44,022 nucleotides of DNA from a virus: positions 1-44,022 of IMG/VR virus record IMGVR_UViG_3300033053_000011; one strand, written 5' to 3'. The position numbers and the translations under genes were made by a program. The notes below the pieces were generated by a model. The model saw only the letters and a program-made list of their open reading frames with translations. It searched no databases and was not told the DNA's origin. Shown in pieces: positions 37,542 to 44,022 of the stretch (positions within the stretch are counted from its first letter, which is position 1; the number at the start of each line of letters is the position of its first letter).

Positions 37542-37724
37542 ATGAAAGTGACCGGAAGCTGCGCCAAGTGCGGCCGCAGCTTCAACATGACCTGGAAAGA
37601 CCACCCGGAAGACAAGAACATCATCATTAGCTACCGGATGCCGTGCCCGCGCTGCCTCGGGACGGCCGAGATGCGCAGCGCCGCAGAGCCGGAAAGCCTC
37701 AGAACTCAGAAAGGACAACAATGA
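37542..37724 (+). CDS. 60-residue zinc-ribbon protein
   Basis: The protein has GSCAKCGRSFNMTWKDHPED, then MPCPRCLGTAE, a clear CX2C...CX2C zinc ribbon. The final residues are encoded by the next gene's ribosome site, since the 13-mer at 37703 lies inside this coding frame. Likely nucleic-acid or protein binding; function unknown. Confidence 0.7.
   Translation: MKVTGSCAKCGRSFNMTWKDHPEDKNIIISYRMPCPRCLGTAEMRSAAEPESLRTQKGQQ
37703..37715 (+). repeat. 13-mer ribosome-site repeat, exact copy within a gene
   Basis: AACTCAGAAAGGA lies inside the zinc-ribbon coding region, before the ATG at 37721. Confidence 0.85.
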
Positions 37725-38074
37725 TCAAGCGTCTCATCAAACGAATCTTGGGCATCACCAAGCTTGAAGCCTACATCAACCAGCTGGAGCAGGCCAACGA
37801 CCAGTTGGAGCGTCAGCGGTTGAGCCTCGTGGCCCGTTGCGCCGCGCTGGAGACGGCCATCAAGTTTGGCGGTGAGCGTTGCGATGACATCGTGGCCATG
37901 CTTGGGCCGTACGAAGACCGCAGCACGCGGACCATCTGGCAGAATGACAAGTACGTCCTGTCGGTCTGGCCCCATGGCGGGGTGCAGCTTGAGGCTCGGC
38001 CGTTCCTCGCACCGTTCATCCAGACCCACGGCCATCACAACCTCATCCCTAACTCAGAAAGGAGCAGCATTTGA
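37721..38074 (+). CDS. 117-residue coiled-coil protein
   Basis: ATG 37721 overlaps the stop of the zinc-ribbon gene; the open frame to its left is not used. The N-terminus is basic (IKRLIKRILGITKLEAYINQ), followed by a heptad-like helix LEQANDQLERQRLSLVARC and a C-terminal beta part (DKYVLSVWPHGGVQLEA). Could be an early DNA-associated or host-takeover factor. No family recognised. Its 3' end carries the ribosome site of the next gene. Confidence 0.65.
   Translation: MIKRLIKRILGITKLEAYINQLEQANDQLERQRLSLVARCAALETAIKFGGERCDDIVAMLGPYEDRSTRTIWQNDKYVLSVWPHGGVQLEARPFLAPFIQTHGHHNLIPNSERSSI
38051..38063 (+). repeat. 13-mer ribosome-site repeat, exact copy
   Basis: AACTCAGAAAGGA before the TTG start at 38071, inside the end of the coiled-coil gene. 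Confidence 0.85.
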
Positions 38075-38571
38075 ACGTTGAACAGATTGTGGCCCTGGCC
38101 AATGCCTTGGTCTCGGCTGACCGAGACGTGGAGTTGGCTGAGACCCAGCTCAAAGCAGCCAAGGAGCAGGCCCGCAGACTGCGTGAAGAGACCATCCCGG
38201 CCGCCATGCAGGAATTGGGAATCGACCAGCTGGTGCTGGAGACCGGCTTCAAGCTCACCATCAAGCAGGACGTGTACGCCTCCATTCCGGCCGAGCGCAA
38301 GGTTGAAGCCTTCGACTGGCTGGAGCGCAACGGCTTTGGTGGGCTCATCAAGGTCGATGTCACCACGAAGTTCGGCAAAGGTGACTTCGAGACCGCCAAG
38401 CGGCTCGTGGCTGAGCTCCAGCAGCGCGGCCTGACGCCGGACATCAACCAGTCCGTGCACGCCCAGACCCTCAAAGCCTTCCTGCGCGAGCAGCTGGCCA
38501 GCGCCACCAACATCCCGCTGGAGCTGTTTGGCGCCCAACCCGTGTGGACCGCAAAGCTCAGCAGCAAGTAG
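38071..38571 (+). CDS. Conserved phage protein near ssDNA-binding gene
   Basis: A 166-residue protein using a TTG start, located by the 13-mer. The N-terminal half is a long helix (VELAETQLKAAKEQARRLRE) and the middle is beta-rich (LVLETGFKLTIKQDVYASIP), ending with IPLELFGAQPVWTAKL. Relatives stand next to putative ssDNA-binding proteins in other phages (recalled, not searched). No enzyme motif. The function is likely in replication. Confidence 0.65.
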   Translation: MNVEQIVALANALVSADRDVELAETQLKAAKEQARRLREETIPAAMQELGIDQLVLETGFKLTIKQDVYASIPAERKVEAFDWLERNGFGGLIKVDVTTKFGKGDFETAKRLVAELQQRGLTPDINQSVHAQTLKAFLREQLASATNIPLELFGAQPVWTAKLSSK

Positions 38572-38605
38572 CTGAGCCCATTTGAAAGGATAAGGACAAC
38601 TCAAA

Positions 38606-39385
38606 ATGGCTGACAAGAAGACGACTGCCGTGACCAAGGTTGAAGAGCCGGTCAACGCGCTGGCTGACGCCGGTTTGATGGCTGACATGATGGCGGATGC
38701 CGGTGCCGGTCTCGAAGGGACGGACCGCTCCAGCTACGCCATCCCCTTCCTCACCATCCTCCAGGGCCTCAGCCCGCAGCTGGAGACCGTGGACGCGGCC
38801 AAGCCCGGCAAGTTCATCAACACCATCACCAACGAGGTCTTCACCGAGGTCTTGGTGGTGCCCTGCGCCTACCAGCGCCGGTACCTGCGTTGGGCCCCGC
38901 GCAGCGAGGGTGGCGGCTTCAAGGGTGAGTTCAACCCGGTCGATGTGGAGACCGGCAAGGTTGACGGCGTCACGACCAACAGCGAAGGTCGCCTGGTCAT
39001 CGGCTCGGATGAGCTCAAGGACACCCGCAACCACTTCGTCCTGGCTCAGACGGCCGAAGGCGTCTGGCAGCCTGCGCTGCTGTCGCTGAGCAGCACCCAG
39101 ATCAAGAAGTCGAAGCGCTGGATGAGCCGCATCCAGGGCATCGAGCTCAAGGCCCCCAACGGCAAGACCTTCGTGCCGCCCAGCTTCAGCCACGTCTACA
39201 AGCTCACGACCGTCAAGGAAAAGAACAACAAGGGTGAGTGGTACGGGTTGGAGGTTGAGCTGGTCTCGCCGGTCTCGGACCCGGAACTGTACGCCAAGGC
39301 CAAGGCTTTCCATGCCCAGGTCGTGGCCGGTGACATCGAGGTCCAGCAGCCGGTCCAGGACGCCACCGCTGAGGAAGGCTTCTAG
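38606..39385 (+). CDS. Putative ssDNA-binding protein
   Basis: A 259-residue protein with an acidic, flexible start and a conserved core: AIPFLTILQGLSPQLE, EVLVVPCAYQRRYLRWAPR and LSLSSTQIKKSKRWMS, ending in an acidic tail (QDATAEEGF). Acidic C-termini are common in ssDNA-binding proteins for contact with replication partners. It lies just before the Prim-Pol gene. OB-fold cannot be proven by eye, so the function is a context-based inference. Confidence 0.6.
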   Translation: MADKKTTAVTKVEEPVNALADAGLMADMMADAGAGLEGTDRSSYAIPFLTILQGLSPQLETVDAAKPGKFINTITNEVFTEVLVVPCAYQRRYLRWAPRSEGGGFKGEFNPVDVETGKVDGVTTNSEGRLVIGSDELKDTRNHFVLAQTAEGVWQPALLSLSSTQIKKSKRWMSRIQGIELKAPNGKTFVPPSFSHVYKLTTVKEKNNKGEWYGLEVELVSPVSDPELYAKAKAFHAQVVAGDIEVQQPVQDATAEEGF

Positions 39386-39398
39386 GCCATCGCGGTTT

Positions 39399-39435
39399 GG
39401 CAGGCCTGCCGTAATGGTGGGCCTGCCTGACTTTT
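39399..39435 (+). terminator. Hairpin before Prim-Pol gene
   Basis: GGCAGGCC (39399-39406) pairs with GGCCTGCC (39420-39427) over a 13-base loop, then TGACTTTT. Possible partial terminator; no new promoter was seen before the primase gene, so read-through is likely. Confidence 0.55.
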
Positions 39436-39469
39436 ACGTGACCGTGAATCGCGCAACCTAGGAGACACC

Positions 39470-41647
39470 ATGAAAACGTTCCAACAACAGGTCTACGACG
39501 CAGCGCAGACCTGCATCAAGCGAGGATGGTACGTCTTTCCGCTCCATACGGTCGATGACGACGGCAAGTGCTCGTGCGGCCGAGACGCCTGCGGCGACGC
39601 CGGCAAGCATCCTCGCGTTGGCCGTGGCCTCAAGGAAGCCAGCCGAGACGCAGCCCAAATCGAGACCTGGTTTGGTCCGGACGCGCCACCCAGCAACATC
39701 GCCATCGTCACCGGTGAGGTCTCGGGCATCACCGTCCTGGACATCGACATCGGACCGGGAAAGCTGGGGGCTGAGAGCTGGGCTGAGGCCATCAAGGACC
39801 ACGGTGAGCCGCAGACACTAATGGCGCAGACCGGAAGCGGCGGCAATCACGTCATCTTCCAGTACAACTCGGCCTTGAAGACGGCCAGCAACGTGCTCGG
39901 GAAGGGCGTGGACTGCCGGAATGATGGCGGCTACATCGTTGCGCCTCCCAGCCGCCACCGCTCGGGTGGAAGGTATGAGTGGCTCAACCCCGATGAGGCC
40001 ATCGCCATCCTGCCTGCGCACCTCAGCCGTCGCAAGGAAAACCGTGGCCGCCCCAAGAAAGACGACATGTACCGTGGCCGCTACGCCATCGGCCAGGTCC
40101 GGACCATGCTTGAGGTCGTGCCGGCTGATGACCGAGACCTCTGGCGCCACGTCGGCATCATCCTGGGCCGTGAGTTCAACCGCTCGGACGAAGCCTGGGA
40201 AGTCTACGTTGAGTGGTCCAACAAGTACCAGGGCAAGAAGGGTCGGAACCACGATGAAATCATGCACGAAGCCTTCCATGAGCTCAGCCAGCAGCAGGCC
40301 GACAAGGAACTGACGCTTGGAACCATCGTGAAGGCTGCGCTGGACAACGGTTGGAGCCCCAAGGCTGGCGAGGTTCCGCTGGGCAACTTCGTCTACTACG
40401 GACCCGGCAACAACTACATCTACCGGCCCACTGGAGCCTTCTGGGTCGCTGCGGCGGTGGATGCTGCGGTCTCGCAGGTCAACGAGAATGGCAAGCTGGT
40501 GCGGGCCTCGGATTGGCTCAAGCTCAACCAACTGGCCACGTCGATGACCTCGGACCCTGCCGTTGACGAAGACTACCTCAAGGGCCACGACTGCCGGAAT
40601 GGCGAGATTGTGGCGGTGCCTGGCGCTGCCATGTTCAATGCCTACCGGAAGCCGACCATTGAGCTTGGCGACGCCTCGCTTGCGTGGCCGTTCCTGCGGC
40701 ATGTGGAGAAAATCTTCAACAAGCCTGGGGATGCTGATCAGTTCCTGAATTACATGGCCCACAGGGTCCAGAAACCGTGGGAAAAACCACGTTTCGCCCT
40801 ACTCATTGCTGGAGGACAAGGCGTTGGGAAAGACACTGCTATCGAGTTTTGCTGCCCGGCTATTGGCGTCTGGAACGTTGCGAACATCGACCCTGCGGCG
40901 TTCGACCAGTCGTTCAATGAGTATGCGGCTTCGACGTTGGTGCGAATCAGTGAAGCGGCGAATCTTCACGAGATGTCGAAGTGGGCATTCAACGAGCGCA
41001 CCAAGGTCTTGATTGCTGGGTCGCCGGACGTGATGGCGATCAACCCCAAATACGGCCAGAAATTCACTGTCCGCATGCATTGCGGCGTCATCATCACGAC
41101 CAACCACCTGGCCTCGGGCATCTACATCCCTCCAGACGACCGAAGGTACGACGTCATGGAGTGCGCTACGATGGGCGAGATGGGGCTATCCGATGACCGG
41201 ATGAGGCGCGAGTACTTCAGCGACCTTTGGGACTGGTTCCTGGCCAACGGAGGTGCGTCTCATGTGGCCGCGTACTTGACCCAACGAGACCTTTCCGGCT
41301 TCTCAGCGTCCAACGGCCAGCGGAAGACGGCTGCGCACGAGACGGTGGTTGCGGCCGGAATGAGCAACGACCACTGGCTTGATGATATTCTGGATGAGCT
41401 GGAGCGGCCGGAAGCCGTCCGAGCCGACTGGATTGTGACGAAGGCCGTGGCGATGGGCGAGAAAGACATGGAGGTGAAGCGCAAACTCAGCAACGCCATC
41501 GGCCGCATCGGCTACACCATCTTCAAGAACCCAGCGACGAAGGATGGCCGCTGGAAGATCAAGGGCAAGAATGTGACGGTGTATGTGAAGGTGGGCACGC
41601 CATCGACCTACAACCCAGTCACCGAGCTAGATAAGGACCCATTCTAA
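39470..41647 (+). CDS. Prim-Pol / D5-like helicase replication protein
   Basis: A 725-residue fusion. The N-terminal archaeo-eukaryotic primase-like (Prim-Pol) domain has VLDIDIGPGK (about 90-99, catalytic Asp pair), TGSGGNHVIFQY (about 121) and DGGYIVAPPSRH; a Cys-rich loop CSCGRDACGD lies at 36-46. The C-terminal half is an SF3/D5-like helicase: LLIAGGQGVGKDT is Walker A (about 447) and VRISEAANLHE a likely Walker B. It probably primes and unwinds DNA for the phage polymerase. GGAGA before ATG. Confidence 0.88.
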   Translation: MKTFQQQVYDAAQTCIKRGWYVFPLHTVDDDGKCSCGRDACGDAGKHPRVGRGLKEASRDAAQIETWFGPDAPPSNIAIVTGEVSGITVLDIDIGPGKLGAESWAEAIKDHGEPQTLMAQTGSGGNHVIFQYNSALKTASNVLGKGVDCRNDGGYIVAPPSRHRSGGRYEWLNPDEAIAILPAHLSRRKENRGRPKKDDMYRGRYAIGQVRTMLEVVPADDRDLWRHVGIILGREFNRSDEAWEVYVEWSNKYQGKKGRNHDEIMHEAFHELSQQQADKELTLGTIVKAALDNGWSPKAGEVPLGNFVYYGPGNNYIYRPTGAFWVAAAVDAAVSQVNENGKLVRASDWLKLNQLATSMTSDPAVDEDYLKGHDCRNGEIVAVPGAAMFNAYRKPTIELGDASLAWPFLRHVEKIFNKPGDADQFLNYMAHRVQKPWEKPRFALLIAGGQGVGKDTAIEFCCPAIGVWNVANIDPAAFDQSFNEYAASTLVRISEAANLHEMSKWAFNERTKVLIAGSPDVMAINPKYGQKFTVRMHCGVIITTNHLASGIYIPPDDRRYDVMECATMGEMGLSDDRMRREYFSDLWDWFLANGGASHVAAYLTQRDLSGFSASNGQRKTAAHETVVAAGMSNDHWLDDILDELERPEAVRADWIVTKAVAMGEKDMEVKRKLSNAIGRIGYTIFKNPATKDGRWKIKGKNVTVYVKVGTPSTYNPVTELDKDPF

Positions 41648-42054
41648 TGGCCAGAAAGACCCGCAAACATCAAGGCCCAAAGGTCAAGGTCCGCATGGAT
41701 TGGCTTAACTCTGGCGGCATCAAGGAACTGAGCGTCACCGCCAAGCGCAAAGGCAGGAAGAAGAAGGCTTTGACGGCCAGCTTCTGGTTCAAGATGCCGG
41801 GATGGGATGCTTGGCGGAAGTTCCAGACCCAGCGAGACACGCCGTGGCATCGCAAGCAGCGACGGGTGGCCGCTCGGAAGACGCCGTGGCGCAGGATTGA
41901 CGCCGCCAAGATCACCGTAAACGGCGACTACGCCACACTTTCCAACCTCACGCTGGAGGCGCGAACCAACTCAGAAAGGAAGAAAGCTAGTGAAGACCAG
42001 CAATTTGAACCGTTACACCTACTATCTCACAGACGGAATCGACATCGGCATTGA
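41647..42054 (+). CDS. 135-residue basic hypothetical protein
   Basis: The start shares a base with the primase stop. The protein is very basic (RKTRKHQGPKVKVRMDW; TAKRKGRKKKALTASFWFK) with several Trp, suggesting nucleic-acid binding. Its last 20 codons overlap the next gene by 65 bases and include the ribosome site 13-mer of that gene, so its true C-terminus may be less conserved. No family recognised. Confidence 0.6.
   Translation: MARKTRKHQGPKVKVRMDWLNSGGIKELSVTAKRKGRKKKALTASFWFKMPGWDAWRKFQTQRDTPWHRKQRRVAARKTPWRRIDAAKITVNGDYATLSNLTLEARTNSERKKASEDQQFEPLHLLSHRRNRHRH
41968..41980 (+). repeat. 13-mer ribosome-site repeat, exact copy within a gene
   Basis: AACTCAGAAAGGA inside the basic protein gene, before the GTG start at 41990. 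Confidence 0.85.
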
Positions 42055-42223
42055 GACGCTCAGGCTCAAGCTAAGGCAGGCAGGCCACAAGGTCTCCAAG
42101 AGCGACATCGTGTTGGGCTTCCTGAGCCAGTCGCTGGCTTGGGCCAACCAGTCTGAGGTCGATGTTGAGACCGTCGTGCGCCGCATCGAGCGGGGCAGGG
42201 AAGACGCGGGGTTGACCGAATGA
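41990..42223 (+). CDS. 77-residue hypothetical protein
   Basis: GTG start set by the 13-mer upstream. The protein begins with a short strand (RYTYYLTDGIDIGIETLRLK) and continues with helices (VSKSDIVLGFLSQSLAWANQ), a layout similar to ribbon-helix-helix regulators, but not certain. It could be a small transcription factor. The stop overlaps the next start (ATGA). Confidence 0.6.
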   Translation: MKTSNLNRYTYYLTDGIDIGIETLRLKLRQAGHKVSKSDIVLGFLSQSLAWANQSEVDVETVVRRIERGREDAGLTE

Positions 42224-42507
42224 AGCGCATATTCAAGTTCGTCCTGGATTTGCAGGATGAGGTGACCCGTGAAATCCATGCAGGGGCAAGGTTTCTGAGC
42301 GTTGATGAGCAGCAAGGCAGCATCGTAGCCTACTTCATGATCAACGAAGGTGTGCCGATGGAGTTGAACCGCTTCCGCATCGTAGGGACGGGACAACCGT
42401 GTGACGATGTCGCCAGCATGAACTTCCTCGGAACGGTCAAGATGGCAGGCGGACGCTTGATGTTCCATGTCTTTCACGACCCTAATCCAGTAGAGGTGCG
42501 GCCGTGA
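42220..42507 (+). CDS. Conserved phage protein (DUF7352-like)
   Basis: A 95-residue beta-rich protein with LDLQDEVTREIHAGARFLSV, a VDEQQGSIVAYFMINE strand pair, VGTGQPCDD and MFHVFHDPNPVE. Proteins of this pattern are common in early regions of proteobacterial phages; function unknown (family name given from memory of the pattern). It is coupled by overlap to both neighbours. Confidence 0.7.
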   Translation: MKRIFKFVLDLQDEVTREIHAGARFLSVDEQQGSIVAYFMINEGVPMELNRFRIVGTGQPCDDVASMNFLGTVKMAGGRLMFHVFHDPNPVEVRP

Positions 42508-42680
42508 GCCTCGTGCTGGATATGATTCTGGTCGAAGGCGTGTGGATGTGGGACGTTGAGGCGTTGGGCATCCCATTCGACCGAGACGCCGCTGAGGCTG
42601 CGGCTGAGCCGAAGGCCGAGACGCCGGTGAAGGATGCGCCTAAGCATGTCAATTGCAAGTCGAAAGTGGGTTGGGTATGA
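42504..42680 (+). CDS. 58-residue hypothetical protein
   Basis: A GTG start overlaps the upstream stop (GTGA), and the stop overlaps the next start (ATGA). The protein starts MSLVLDMILVEGVWMWDVEA, then becomes Ala/Glu/Pro/Lys-rich. The pattern of overlapping stop/start codons in this whole stretch supports its reality. No known function. Confidence 0.55.
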   Translation: MSLVLDMILVEGVWMWDVEALGIPFDRDAAEAAAEPKAETPVKDAPKHVNCKSKVGWV

Positions 42681-42850
42681 GCGAAGACGAAGACCCGGTT
42701 GCGAGATACGACCGGCTGGCTGAGGCTTTCCGGCGTGAGACGGGGCTGATGGCCCCAGGCAAGGACATCCCGGCCGCGTGCGGTGGCGATGACGACGATG
42801 AGACGCGGATGCGGCGATGGATTGATTGGCTGAAAGCGAGGAACGAATGA
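42677..42850 (+). CDS. Small acidic protein, paralog of the next gene
   Basis: A 57-residue protein from ATG 42677. YDRLAEAFRRETGLMAPGKD and TRMRRWIDWLKARNE correspond to YEQLAEQFKAETG and VRMQAWVRFLKSRRD in the following gene, so these are tandem paralogs. The middle has a GGDDDDE acidic run. Helical; function unknown. Confidence 0.65.
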   Translation: MSEDEDPVARYDRLAEAFRRETGLMAPGKDIPAACGGDDDDETRMRRWIDWLKARNE

Positions 42851-43020
42851 GGGTCTTGCCAATCGAGCAGCACTACGAGCAGCTGGCTGAGCAGTTCAAG
42901 GCCGAGACCGGCCTGGAAGCCTCGCGCAACAACAAGAAGACGATGCCGCTGCGAGGCGGATATGAATACGAGGTGCGGATGCAGGCCTGGGTCCGCTTCC
43001 TCAAATCGAGGCGAGACTGA
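42847..43020 (+). CDS. Small protein, paralog of the preceding gene
   Basis: A 57-residue protein from ATG 42847, overlapping the preceding stop by four bases. The two helices EQHYEQLAEQFKAETGL and EVRMQAWVRFLKSRRD align with the preceding protein, but the middle is basic/neutral instead of acidic, so the copies have diverged in charge. Function unknown. Confidence 0.65.
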   Translation: MRVLPIEQHYEQLAEQFKAETGLEASRNNKKTMPLRGGYEYEVRMQAWVRFLKSRRD

Positions 43021-43262
43021 TGATTGAAGAGTATGACAAGGCCGTGGATGACCACCTGACGGGCGATTGCGACCCTGCGGTGTGCTTCTGGTGCCGGTGC
43101 GGCAACGGTCGGAAGACTAGCGATGGAGAAAACACTGATGAAACCAGTAATGCAGACGATCACCGTGGACCAAATCACCGGCTACTGGGACTTCGTCAAG
43201 CGGTCCGTGCCCGGCAACTGCTTCCAGGCTTGCGTTGCGTCCATCATGGAGATGCCGATTGA
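43020..43262 (+). CDS. Small Cys-rich protein with long out-of-frame overlap
   Basis: Starts in the upstream stop (TGATG). The first 30 residues (DDHLTGDCDPAVCFWCRCGN) have three or four Cys and look like a small metal-binding fold; the frame then continues for about 50 residues across the start of the cysteine-peptidase-like gene in another register. The last part is low-complexity and may not be conserved. Only the N-terminal part seems truly selected. Confidence 0.45.
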   Translation: MIEEYDKAVDDHLTGDCDPAVCFWCRCGNGRKTSDGENTDETSNADDHRGPNHRLLGLRQAVRARQLLPGLRCVHHGDAD

Positions 43263-43536
43263 GGCAGTTCCACACTTCATGCTGTTTGACCCCTGGGTGG
43301 ATGCCTTCTACGCCTGGATGAAGCAGATGGGCTACCAGGTGGACTTCACTGTTGACGCAGATGAGGTGCCCAAGGACACCTTCTACATCCTGTCGGGACG
43401 CTCACCGCGTGGCAACTTCGACCATGCAGTTGTGGCCTTCAATGGCGAGACGGTGCACGACCCGCACCCGGCTGGTGGCGGCGTCTTGTCTTTCACCGAT
43501 GCCATCTGGGCGAAACGCATTGAGGAAGCGGATTAG
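43138..43536 (+). CDS. Cysteine-peptidase-like protein
   Basis: A 132-residue protein from ATG 43138 (GGAG ten bases upstream; an ATG at 43123 is possible). It has NCFQACVASIMEMPIEAVPH, a Cys helix as in papain or C39-like folds, and later GNFDHAVVAFNGETVHDPHP with a His and Asp/Asn. These give the Cys-His-(Asp) order of papain-like peptidases or transglutaminase-like enzymes. Relatives are common in phages and unstudied to my knowledge. It may process or modify a host protein; inference. Confidence 0.7.
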   Translation: MKPVMQTITVDQITGYWDFVKRSVPGNCFQACVASIMEMPIEAVPHFMLFDPWVDAFYAWMKQMGYQVDFTVDADEVPKDTFYILSGRSPRGNFDHAVVAFNGETVHDPHPAGGGVLSFTDAIWAKRIEEAD

Positions 43537-43747
43537 AGGCCAACTGACTCAAAAACAAGCCTCAAATGCAGGCAGTCACACAATCGTGGACTTTGTGTTG
43601 TTGGATGGCCGAACCTATGTGAATGGGGGTCGATGGGCTTCCTGGGCCGTACAAATGGGTTTAAACACATTGGACCGGAAGTGTTGATGACGACATAATC
43701 TCCACGATGGGACCTGGCTGAAATGTTGACGACGAAAGGAATTGAAC
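43537..43747 (+). other. Gap without a supported gene
   Basis: A 211-base gap. One frame is open up to 43687 (end DGRTYVNGGRWASWAVQMGL...), but it lacks a good start and ribosome site, so it could be a remnant or a small gene of about 33 codons from GTG at 43587. A promoter-like pair is at 43670-43699. Confidence 0.4.
43670..43699 (+). promoter_or_regulatory. Possible promoter
   Basis: TTGGAC (43670-43675), 18-base spacer, CATAAT (43694-43699), 49 bases before the next ATG. Confidence 0.45.
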
Positions 43748-44022
43748 ATGGACTTGACGGATAACCGGCCGGAAGCTCACTGCTGTGTGCATTCCAATCC
43801 GCCTGACGAGCGGGTGCGCTGTCTCTGCGCATGTCACGAGACGGTCATGGGGCCTTCTGGGCTGCCGGCGTCTGAGTTTGCGCCGAAGGGGTTGATGAGG
43901 CTGACGGACTTGGTCAAAATGGAGGCCGATGAGCGAACGGCCGATGGGCCGCAGGTGATTGTCTCGAAGGCCGAGTATGACCGGCTGAAGGCAGGCGAGA
44001 CGCGGACTGCGGACCTGATGGC
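43748..44022 (+). CDS. Cys/His-rich hypothetical protein (3' partial)
   Basis: ATG 43748 after AAAGGA; the frame is open to the right edge for 91 codons and continues beyond. The protein contains HCCVHSNPPDERVRCLCACH, a dense Cys/His group that may bind zinc, then FAPKGLMRLTDLVKMEADER and KAEYDRLKAG. It is probably a regulatory or DNA-contacting early protein. C-terminus unseen, so no family can be given. Confidence 0.6.
   Translation, partial: MDLTDNRPEAHCCVHSNPPDERVRCLCACHETVMGPSGLPASEFAPKGLMRLTDLVKMEADERTADGPQVIVSKAEYDRLKAGETRTADLM

Noticed and set aside
1-44022. tRNA genes, CRISPR arrays, insertion sequences, integrase or attachment site
   Set aside because: No cloverleaf with CCA-type end, regularly spaced repeats, transposase motifs or integrase motifs were noticed when reading both strands; a proper tRNA scan was not possible here.

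Overview
The window is a segment of a tailed double-stranded DNA phage, most likely a siphovirus with a long flexible tail. The evidence is a nearly complete head-tail-lysis order, a 975-residue tape measure and no contractile sheath. By eye GC is about 60 percent. A lipoprotein with a lipobox, an M15-type endolysin without a wall-binding domain and a possible spanin point to a Gram-negative host. The extended Shine-Dalgarno AGAAAGGA would pair with a 16S rRNA ending CCUCCUUUCU, which fits beta-, alpha- or deltaproteobacteria better than enterics (inference). No integrase, excisionase, tRNA or CRISPR array was recognised. Terminase and the N-terminal part of the portal must lie left of position 1, and the last gene runs off the right edge.

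Layout: (1) 1-19451, plus strand, late genes: portal-MuF fusion, prohead protease, major capsid, decoration candidates, head-tail connectors, tail terminator, two paralogous tail-tube-like proteins, G/GT tail chaperones with an A AAA AAC slippery site, tape measure, tail-tip proteins, a large fibre and a holin/endolysin/spanin-like lysis block. A strong terminator closes this block at 19463-19502. (2) 19525-23352, plus strand, small transcription units behind TTGACT-17-GATAAT-type promoters, ending in a lipoprotein and a terminator at 23377-23407. (3) 33283 down to 23417, minus strand, nucleotide metabolism and replication: ThyX, HAD phosphatase, SDR, small helical protein, DnaQ-like exonuclease, DnaE-like polymerase, nuclease, SNF2 helicase, dCMP deaminase, MazG-like protein. 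(4) 36188 down to 33358, minus strand: flavoprotein, zinc-ribbon protein, DUF932 protein. (5) 36189-36362, divergent promoter region. (6) 36363-44022, plus strand: many small overlapping genes, a putative ssDNA-binding protein, a Prim-Pol/helicase and a run of tiny genes including a cysteine-peptidase-like protein.

The replication genes suggest a largely self-supplied machinery: Prim-Pol/helicase for priming and unwinding, a family C polymerase with a separate DEDDh exonuclease, and ThyX plus dCMP deaminase plus MazG-like proteins shaping the dNTP pool. The least explained signals are regulatory. An exact 13-mer, AACTCAGAAAGGA, precedes at least nine genes on both strands. Hairpins sit just upstream of several of these ribosome sites. 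A perfect 21-bp inverted repeat flanks an AT-rich core at 25071-25183, and two divergent promoters have -35 elements that form an inverted repeat.
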